A stretch of DNA of 64,000 nt, from positions 1 through 64,000 of the forward strand of contig JBEKIF010000016.1 in NCBI GenBank assembly GCA_050011895.1, written 5' to 3'. The stretch comes from DATBGO01 sp050011895. Its GTDB lineage: Bacteria > Actinomycetota > Actinomycetes > Streptosporangiales > Streptosporangiaceae. Shown here piece after piece: positions 29,574 to 36,537 of the stretch. The notes under the pieces are model-generated. The model had not been told where the DNA came from and ran no database searches. It saw only the letters and a program-made list of their open reading frames with translations. Every line of letters starts with the position of its first letter. Position 1 is the first letter of the stretch. Both the position numbers and the translations under genes were made by a program.

Positions 29574-30739
29574 ATCTGCGCCGCCGGCATGAGCTCTGGT
29601 CGCGCAGGCAACGTGGTCCGCCATCGGACCTCGAGGCAGCCTGCCCCGGTGTCGTCGACGTCGACCGTGACGCACCACCGTGCGATCGCGGGCACCGGCC
29701 GCCTCAGCTCGGTCATGTCGTGACTGACCAGCGCTGGCCTGCCGAAGGTCAGGTACAGTTCCACCGCATCGCCGGACGCGAGAACGGTGAGGGTAACCTG
29801 TTGCGCTGGTAGCGCGCTCAGGACCCGGTCGACCGCCGCCAAGGTCGCCGCCGCCACCTCCGGGATGGGAGCTGCCGGGTCGCCGACCACCTGGACCTCC
29901 ACCCACAGGCCCCGCGCCCTGGCGGCCGTTAACGCGGGTTCCAGCTCGGCCAGCAGGCCGCCCGCGTCCTGTGGCCGGTCAGTGAGGGCCCGCCGCAGCG
30001 TCGCCGCATGCCGCGCGCACCGCTCCCGCACCGCGGTGTCGGCTGGGTCCAGCGTGCCCTCGGCGATGCCGCGCAGCAGCGGGAGCGCCTCCATCTCGAG
30101 CAAGGCGCGTCGCGCGCGCCGGTCTTCCTGGACCGCTGCCACTGCTGCGCGCTCCGCCGCTGACCGGCTCGCCAGCAACACACGGCGGGCGGCGATCCGC
30201 GCGTGGGTGCGCCAGGTCGGCCGCAAGGCCGCGAACACGACTAGGACCACTACCAGGGAGTAAGCGGTGGCCGCGAGCCGGGCGAGGCTGAGCGAGGTCA
30301 CGCCGAACAGGCGAATGGCGAAGACGGCGTGGGCGGTAAAGACCAGCAGCACTCCGGAAAGCCACTCCAGGGCTGGCCGGGTCACCGCGACAAGCGCGAG
30401 CACCCAGCACGTTCCGAGGACCGACCAGTCCACGGTGCCCGCAGTCCCATGCGCCCGGCGGTCCCAGCCGATGGCGACGACCGCGGCGAGGGCAACAGCG
30501 ACCGCTGCCGCCGCCTGCACGCCGGTGAGCCCGCCGGCCCGGGCCCGCGGAACCAGCCATACCGCGGCCGCGAGCATCCCGAGCCACACCGCGACCGGCA
30601 CCGCTGGGTGACGATAGTCGTGCAGGTAGACAAGCACCTGGATCAGCAGGGTCAGCTGCCAGATCGCTGCCACCACGCCGACCGCGCGGGGCAGCTCGGA
30701 GTCATACGCCTCCTGCATCACTCCGTCGCGGCTCACCAT
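29570..30739 (-). CDS. Degenerate sensor kinase-like membrane protein
   Basis: 389 residues. Five or six N-terminal helices (for example VVAAIWQLTLLIQVLVYLHD) precede a cytoplasmic part. Where HisKA_3 kinases have a phosphorylatable His-Asp, it reads RRALLEMEALPLLRGIAEG. The ATPase region (PIPEVAAATLAAVDRVLSALP, VTLTVLASGDAVELYLTF) lacks recognisable N and G boxes. It therefore looks like a pseudokinase that could tune the partner kinase or sense the signal. It overlaps the upstream kinase by seven bases and the response regulator by four. Confidence 0.75.
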   Translation of the reverse strand: MVSRDGVMQEAYDSELPRAVGVVAAIWQLTLLIQVLVYLHDYRHPAVPVAVWLGMLAAAVWLVPRARAGGLTGVQAAAAVAVALAAVVAIGWDRRAHGTAGTVDWSVLGTCWVLALVAVTRPALEWLSGVLLVFTAHAVFAIRLFGVTSLSLARLAATAYSLVVVLVVFAALRPTWRTHARIAARRVLLASRSAAERAAVAAVQEDRRARRALLEMEALPLLRGIAEGTLDPADTAVRERCARHAATLRRALTDRPQDAGGLLAELEPALTAARARGLWVEVQVVGDPAAPIPEVAAATLAAVDRVLSALPAQQVTLTVLASGDAVELYLTFGRPALVSHDMTELRRPVPAIARWCVTVDVDDTGAGCLEVRWRTTLPARPELMPAAQI

Positions 30740-32130
30740 GGCGGGCCCGGCGCGACGGATGCGGGAACTGCAACGGGTTTCTGACTACGGTGCCGCGAAG
30801 CAGTCCAGCGCAGTCGCACCACGGTGCCATCGCCCGGTGCCGACCATACCGATGCCTGGCCGCCCAAATCGGCGATGCGCTCGATGATCGATCGCTGCAG
30901 GCCCAGCCTGACCGGATCGACGCGGGCCCGATCGAACCCCACGCCCGCGTCCCGCACGGTGACTTGCACGCCGCTGGGCTCCCCTGGAGGACCGCCTGGC
31001 GCCGTCGGGCTGATCTCGACCCACGCCGCACCGGTTCCGGCATGGCTGGCTACGTTCGTCAGCGCCTCGCGGACGGCGTGCGCCATCGCGACAGCGACCG
31101 GCACCGGGATAGCCCGGCCGCCGCTCACCGCCGGGCCGCCGCTCACCGCCGGGCCGCCGCTCACCGCCGGGCCGCCGCTCACCGCCGGGCCGCCGCTCAC
31201 CGCCGGGCCGCCGCCGGTGACCGTAACGTGGACGTCCAGGCCGCGGGCGCGCATCTCGCTGGCAACAGCCTCAACACCGGCTAGCAGTCCCCCGTATGGC
31301 CGGCCCGCCGGGCTGGCCGGGCCGCCAGGAGCACTGAGCACGAACTCCATCAGCGTGACATCGTGCCTGCACCGGCCCACCACTCCGGCCGCGTCACCGC
31401 CCGCACGCGTGAGGGCGGTGAGGGTGTTGAGCACTGTGTCGTGCAGCAACCGCTCATGCTCGCGTCGTTCGAGGTTCCTCGACAGCACGACATACTGTTC
31501 GCGGGAGTCCAGGTCGGCCACCGCGAGAGCGGCGTCCGCCCTGGCAGCCCAGCGGTAGAACGTTCGCCGGCCGGCCCAGGCTGCGATGGCGATGGCGAGG
31601 AGCAGAGCGCTGGCCGCGGCTGCGGAGCTGTTCGGAACTCCCGCCGCCGGGATCAGCTCGGCACCCGCCCAGTAGGCCGCCGCCGAGGCAACGGCCAGCG
31701 GCGCGAGCAGCGGGATCGGCGCGAACCATGCGGGGATGACGAGCTGGCCCGCCAGCAGGATGTATACCCAATTGGCGGTGTCGCCGCGCATCGCGGCTGG
31801 CACCCACAATCCGGCGCTGACCGCAAGACCCACCTGGACCCCCGAATCGATGCACGGAAGTTGCCACCCCGGGCGGCGGCGCCTCAGGTACGCCAGCACC
31901 GCGAGACTCCACACCACCGCGGCGGCAGGCCCCGCGAGGCGCCATGGCCGGCCCGCGTAGAACGAGTACCAGATGAGGACCTGCGCGGCAATGTACGCGA
32001 TGGCGATACAGCGGATGAGATACGCCGTCCGCACGGTCACCGCCCACAGGCTGGTCACCGCAGCCCCATCCGATGGGCTACCGGAAGCGCCATCCGCCCA
32101 TCGCTGCGTTAAGTAACCAAGCGGCCACAT
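30733..32130 (-). CDS. LuxR-type (HisKA_3) sensor histidine kinase
   Basis: 465 residues. About six N-terminal membrane helices are followed by the dimerisation/phosphoacceptor motif LERREHERLLHDTVLNTL, whose His-Asp is the phosphorylation site. The HATPase_c domain has an N box (REALTNVASHA), G1 (VTVRDAGVGFD) and G2 (LGLQRSIIERIADLGG). Between the domains lies a Gly/Pro/Ala/Val/Ser repeat encoded by an 18-bp minisatellite. It is the first gene of a kinase - pseudokinase - response regulator operon and is divergent from the SecA2-like gene. Confidence 0.88.
   Translation of the reverse strand: MWPLGYLTQRWADGASGSPSDGAAVTSLWAVTVRTAYLIRCIAIAYIAAQVLIWYSFYAGRPWRLAGPAAAVVWSLAVLAYLRRRRPGWQLPCIDSGVQVGLAVSAGLWVPAAMRGDTANWVYILLAGQLVIPAWFAPIPLLAPLAVASAAAYWAGAELIPAAGVPNSSAAAASALLLAIAIAAWAGRRTFYRWAARADAALAVADLDSREQYVVLSRNLERREHERLLHDTVLNTLTALTRAGGDAAGVVGRCRHDVTLMEFVLSAPGGPASPAGRPYGGLLAGVEAVASEMRARGLDVHVTVTGGGPAVSGGPAVSGGPAVSGGPAVSGGPAVSGGRAIPVPVAVAMAHAVREALTNVASHAGTGAAWVEISPTAPGGPPGEPSGVQVTVRDAGVGFDRARVDPVRLGLQRSIIERIADLGGQASVWSAPGDGTVVRLRWTASRHRSQKPVAVPASVAPGPPW
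31118..31207. repeat. 18-bp in-frame minisatellite inside the sensor kinase
   Basis: Five exact copies of CCGCCGCTCACCGCCGGG. On the minus strand they encode GGPAVS hexapeptides between the phosphoacceptor and ATPase domains, so the linker length may vary between strains. Confidence 0.9.
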
Positions 32131-32272
32131 GGCATGATGATAGGACCTATCGGGCTGGCCAGTGTGCCAACTTCAGCAGGCTGGTTAGCCTCGCCCAGCC
32201 TGATGCGGCCCGAAGCGCGTAGCGTTGGCTCGACATGATGCTCACCCTGGCCCGCCCGGCCGACTGCATGCC

Positions 32273-34621
32273 GTGAGCGGCCTGCGCAGGCGAGTGCGGC
32301 GGTTCCTGCAGCAGCCGGGGACGGCCGACCTCACCCGCTATCAGCGTCTGCTGCCGGTGATCGCGGCACGCGAAGAGGCGCTGCGCGGGCTCCAGGACGA
32401 GGTGCTGTCCGTCCTGGCCGGGAGCGCTCGGGACGACGCCGAGTTGTGCGCGGTTGGGCGCGAGGCGGCCTGGCGGGCCCTGGGCGAACGTCCCTACGAC
32501 GTGCAGCTGCTCGGCACGCTTGTCATGCTGTCCGGGCATATTGCCGAGATGGCAACCGGCGAGGGCAAGACACTTTCCGGCGCGCTGGCAGCCGCCGGCT
32601 ACGCGCTGCGCGGCCGGTCGGTGCAGGTCCTGTCGGTCAACGACTACCTGGCCCGCAGGGACGCTGAGTGGATGGGCCCGGTCTACCGCCTGCTCGGCGT
32701 CACGGTCGGCTGCGTCCACCAGGCGGCGACGCCGGCCGAGCGGCGGGGCGCGTATGCGGCGCAGGTGACTTATGCGCCGGTCAGCGAGCTTGGTTTCGAC
32801 GTGCTCCGCGACCGGCTGGCCGCCGATGCGGCCGATCTCGTCGTGCCCGAGCCCGACGTGGTGCTGATCGACGAGGCCGACTCTGTCCTCATCGACGAGG
32901 CGCTGGTACCACTCGTGCTGGCGGGCGCCGCCGGTGCGGGCGACCCGGATCTCGGGATGACGGAGGTGGTGCGCGCGCTTCGCCCAGGCCTGCACTACGA
33001 GGTTGACGATGACGCGCGCAATGTCCAGCTGACGGACCGCGGCGCAGCCAGAGTCGAGCAGGCGCTCGGCGGAATCGATCTTTACGCGGCGGCGCACCTT
33101 GATACCCTGACCCGCCTCAACGTAGCCCTGCATGCGCATGCCCTGTTGCGGCGCGACGTCGACTACATCGTCCGCGCTGGCCGGGTGCAGCTGATCAGCG
33201 CATCCAGGGGCCGGGTGGCCCGGCTGCAGCGGTGGCCCGACGGCCTGCAGGCCGCGGTCGAGGCGAAGGAGTCCCTCGCTGCCAGCGAGAGCGGCGAGAT
33301 CCTGGACAGCATCACCGTAGAGTCCCTCGTCAGGCGCTACCCGGTGGTCTGCGGCATGACCGGTACCGCGGTACCCGTAGGCGAGCAGCTACGCCAGTTC
33401 TATGGCCTGGAAATAGCGGTGGTCCCGCCGAACCGGCCGTGCGTACGCGAAGACCGGCCGGACCGCCTTTACGTCACGCTGGAGGAGAAGGAGCGGGCGA
33501 TCCTGACCGAAGTAGGCACCGCCCACGCCACCGGCCGCCCCGTCCTGATCGGCACCCTGGACATAGCCGAATCGGAACGGCTGGCCCGCAGGCTCGGCGG
33601 CGCCGGGGTGTCCTGCGTCGTGCTCAACGCCAAGAACGATGCGGAGGAGGCCGCGATCGTGGCCGAGGCCGGCGCGTATGGCGCGATCACCGTGTCGACG
33701 CAGCTGGCCGGGCGCGGCACCGATATCCGTCTCGGCGGCCGCGGCGGTGACCACGACCAGGTCGCGGCGCTTGGCGGCCTGTACGTCATCGGCACGGGAC
33801 GGCACCAGAGCAGCCGGCTCGACAGCCAGCTGCGCGGCCGATCCGGCAGGCAGGGAGATCCCGGCGGCTCGGTCTTCCTCGTCAGCATGCAGGACGACCT
33901 GATCGTCAGCTACGCACCGGACGCGGCTCCGCCGCGAGATGTGGCCGCCGACGGCCGGGTCAGCGACGCCGGGGCAGCTGCCAGCGTGAGCCACGCGCAG
34001 CGCGGCGCGGAAGACGCCAACCTGGAGATCCACAGGAATACCTGGCGCTACAACAAGCTCATCGAGGACCAGCGCCGCATTGTCCTGCAGCATCGCGACC
34101 GCGTGCTGCGCAGCGACGCCGCCTTGCAGGCACTGGCACGCCGCTGCCCCGGCAGGCACCGCGAACTCGCCGCGACCGTCGATCACGGTGTCCTCGTGCA
34201 GGCTGCCCGGCAGATCGTGCTGCGCCACCTCGATCGCGGCTGGGCTGATCACCTCGCGGTGCTGGCCGGGATACGGGAGGGCATCCACCTGCGGGCACTC
34301 GGTCACGGTCCCAACCCGTTCATCATGGCCCTCGATCCGCTGGCCGAATTCCACGCCGAGGCGGTCAGGCTCTTCACTCGCCTGCTCGAAGAGGTCGAAG
34401 AGCGATCCGCCGAGACCTTCAGGACCGTGGCCGTCACCGGGGCGGGCGCCGATCTCGACGCCACCGGGCTGAAGCGGCCCACGGCGACCTGGACCTACCT
34501 GGTTCAGGACAACCCGTTCGGCACCGACCTCGACCGCGCGCTGCGCCGGTTCGGCCGTCGATCGCGGTCAGAACGGCCAGCGCGGCAGGCACGGCCAGCC
34601 CGGTCAGAGCCGCCAGCCTGA
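32273..34621 (+). CDS. secA2: SecA-like preprotein translocase ATPase (SecA2 type)
   Basis: 782 residues if GTG at 32273 starts it; a TTG at 32225 is the other option and no clear ribosome site decides. Motifs: Walker A MATGEGKTLSGAL, VNDYLARRDAEW, DEAD-type LIDEADSVLIDEALVPLVL, GMTGTA, the NBD2 motif TQLAGRGTDIRLGG, and QLRGRSGRQGDPG. The helical scaffold/wing region is present. The C-terminal zinc-binding SEC-C tail is absent; the protein ends in an RPARQARPA-rich tail. This matches accessory SecA2 enzymes that export a few special substrates. No accessory SecY or substrate gene is adjacent. Confidence 0.87.
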   Translation: MSGLRRRVRRFLQQPGTADLTRYQRLLPVIAAREEALRGLQDEVLSVLAGSARDDAELCAVGREAAWRALGERPYDVQLLGTLVMLSGHIAEMATGEGKTLSGALAAAGYALRGRSVQVLSVNDYLARRDAEWMGPVYRLLGVTVGCVHQAATPAERRGAYAAQVTYAPVSELGFDVLRDRLAADAADLVVPEPDVVLIDEADSVLIDEALVPLVLAGAAGAGDPDLGMTEVVRALRPGLHYEVDDDARNVQLTDRGAARVEQALGGIDLYAAAHLDTLTRLNVALHAHALLRRDVDYIVRAGRVQLISASRGRVARLQRWPDGLQAAVEAKESLAASESGEILDSITVESLVRRYPVVCGMTGTAVPVGEQLRQFYGLEIAVVPPNRPCVREDRPDRLYVTLEEKERAILTEVGTAHATGRPVLIGTLDIAESERLARRLGGAGVSCVVLNAKNDAEEAAIVAEAGAYGAITVSTQLAGRGTDIRLGGRGGDHDQVAALGGLYVIGTGRHQSSRLDSQLRGRSGRQGDPGGSVFLVSMQDDLIVSYAPDAAPPRDVAADGRVSDAGAAASVSHAQRGAEDANLEIHRNTWRYNKLIEDQRRIVLQHRDRVLRSDAALQALARRCPGRHRELAATVDHGVLVQAARQIVLRHLDRGWADHLAVLAGIREGIHLRALGHGPNPFIMALDPLAEFHAEAVRLFTRLLEEVEERSAETFRTVAVTGAGADLDATGLKRPTATWTYLVQDNPFGTDLDRALRRFGRRSRSERPARQARPARSEPPA

Positions 34622-34642
34622 CAAGCGCGGCACCCTGGCGTG

Positions 34643-36205
34643 TCACGCTCCGGGCGGGAGTCCTCGCAGCCCGGGCGTCGGGCCGTGGGAAATAAGCCGC
34701 CACAGCGCGGCCGTGTCGAGATGCTCTTCGACCGCGTCGGCGAGCTTGTCGAATTGGGCCTGCCTGGCGGCAGCGAACGAGACGTCTGGCGCGGCCTCGA
34801 ATCGCCTGCCTGCCAGTCGGGCCGTCTCAGTGAGGTAGGCCCGCCGGAAGCCATCGTTCTCGAATGTGCCGTGCCACAACGTGCCGCGCGTCGATCCGAG
34901 GCGGCAGCCATCTCGCGGCGCCCCGCCGTCAGGACCGGCCGTGAACCAGCCGTCCCCGCTATCCACCTGCACCTGGCCATGGTGGATCTCGTAGCCGGTC
35001 ACAGGTTCGCCGAAGGCGAAGCCGGCCGGCCGGCCCAGTGTCTTCCGGCCGGCAAACCGGGTCCGCACCGGCAGCAGGCCGAGACCCGCGACAGGCCCGG
35101 CGGCGCTCTCGACCCCGTCGACGATGACCGTCCCGAGCATCTGGTAACCGCCGCAGATGCCGAGCAGCGGCTTGCCCTCCGCCGCCCGGCCGGCCAGCGC
35201 CGCGTCAAGCCCCCTGGAGCGCAGCCAGGCCAGGTCGGCGACGGTTGCCCGGGTGCCTGGGAGTACTACCAGGTCGGCATCGGCCAGCTCCGCCGGGGTG
35301 GTGACGAACCTGACCGCGACACCTGGTTCCAGGGCCAGCGCGTCGACGTCGGTGAAGTTCGAGATCCGCGGCAGCCGCACCACGGCGACCCGCAGTACCT
35401 CGGCGCCGCGAGGTACGCCAGGCTCCCGCCCGCCGTAGGGCCCTTCGACCGCGACCGCGTCCTCGGCGTCCAGCCATATCCCGGTGAGATAGGGCAGCAC
35501 GCCGAGGACGGGTCGGTGGGTCAAGGCGCTGATCAGATCGAGGCCAGCTGCCAGCAGCCTGCGGTCGCCGCGGAACTTGTTGACCACGAAGCCAGAGATC
35601 AGCGCCTGGTCGGCGGCCTCGAGCAGCGCGACGGTGCCGTAAAGAGCGGCGAAGACGCCGCCCCTGTCGATGTCCCCGACGACGAGCACTGGCAGCCGCC
35701 TGGCCCGGGCCAGGCCCATGTTGACGATGTCCTGCCTGCGCAGGTTGATCTCCGCCGGTGAGCCCGCCCCTTCGCAGATCACCACGTCGAACCGTGACGT
35801 CAGGTCGTCATAGGCACTCAGTACCGTCTGGAACCGCTTGGCCTGGGCGGCCTGATCACCCCAGTATTCGCAGGCGTCGGCGGCGCCGACCGCTCGGCCC
35901 ATGACGACTAGCTGGCTCTGGTGATCGCTGCCCGGCTTGAGCAGCACGGGGTTCATCGCGGCCTCGGGCTCGATGCCCGCCGCGGCCGCCTGCGCCGCCT
36001 GAGCCCGCCCGATCTCGGCCCCGTCCGGGGCGACCATCGAGTTGTTCGACATGTTCTGCGCCTTGAACGGCGCGACGCGGACTCCCTGGCGAGCCAGCCA
36101 GCGGCAGATCGCCGCGGTCAGCACCGACTTTCCCGCGTCGGAGGTCGTACCGGCGACCAGCAGCGAGCCGCTCGCCGCCGCTTCAGGCCCTGCGGTGCGG
36201 CACAT
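34643..36205 (-). CDS. cobQ: Cobyric acid synthase (cobalamin biosynthesis amidotransferase)
   Basis: 520 residues, usual length. The N-terminal MinD-like ligase domain has LVAGTTSDAGKSVLTAAICR (P-loop), PFKAQNMSNNSMV and VICEGAGSPAEINL. The C-terminal class I glutaminase-like domain has the nucleophile motif LLGICGGYQMLG and YEIHHG. It amidates four side chains of adenosylcobyrinic acid a,c-diamide. No other cob gene is in the window. B12 made by this pathway is the cofactor expected for the CarH-like regulator. No cobalamin riboswitch was seen in the 5' gap. Confidence 0.95.
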   Translation of the reverse strand: MCRTAGPEAAASGSLLVAGTTSDAGKSVLTAAICRWLARQGVRVAPFKAQNMSNNSMVAPDGAEIGRAQAAQAAAAGIEPEAAMNPVLLKPGSDHQSQLVVMGRAVGAADACEYWGDQAAQAKRFQTVLSAYDDLTSRFDVVICEGAGSPAEINLRRQDIVNMGLARARRLPVLVVGDIDRGGVFAALYGTVALLEAADQALISGFVVNKFRGDRRLLAAGLDLISALTHRPVLGVLPYLTGIWLDAEDAVAVEGPYGGREPGVPRGAEVLRVAVVRLPRISNFTDVDALALEPGVAVRFVTTPAELADADLVVLPGTRATVADLAWLRSRGLDAALAGRAAEGKPLLGICGGYQMLGTVIVDGVESAAGPVAGLGLLPVRTRFAGRKTLGRPAGFAFGEPVTGYEIHHGQVQVDSGDGWFTAGPDGGAPRDGCRLGSTRGTLWHGTFENDGFRRAYLTETARLAGRRFEAAPDVSFAAARQAQFDKLADAVEEHLDTAALWRLISHGPTPGLRGLPPGA

Positions 36206-36289
36206 GTTCTCTCGCTATTCGTGGCGGACTTGGGGACATCCCAAACCATAGGCCGTCGCGCCCGGTACGCCGCTGGCCGCAGCGCCGGG

Positions 36290-36496
36290 CAACCCCTTCC
36301 CGAAGGCGGCGTCTACCCGGCACTGCACCGGCCGGGCGCCGCCGGCCTCCCCGACAGCAGCTGGGACGTCGTGGCGGGCCGCAAGCGCAGGACCGGCCGG
36401 CTGACCGCCGCCGGCGAGACCGCGCTTGCCCCGCAGACCAACCAGTGGCGCTCGTTCAGCGGGTCCGTCTCGAAGGTGATCGGCCGGCTCGCGTGA
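36290..36496 (+). pseudogene. Remnant of a PadR-family regulator
   Basis: In one plus frame between cobQ and ppc the sequence reads LPEGGVYPALHRPGAAGL, then SSWDVVAGRKRRTGRLTAAG, then ETALAPQTNQWRSFSGSVSK and a stop. This is the recognition helix, wing and C-terminal helix of PadR-type regulators. The first two helices are missing and no start codon or ribosome site precedes it, so it appears to be a truncated gene copy. Confidence 0.6.
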
Positions 36497-36537
36497 GAGC
36501 GACCCCGGCCGCCGGGGTCACTCGTTACGCTTGGGCC

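Noticed and set aside
36206..36537. Possible cobalamin riboswitch upstream of cobQ
   Set aside because: No conserved B12-box-like sequence (GCCACTG) or matching architecture was found on the minus strand. The space is occupied by the PadR remnant.
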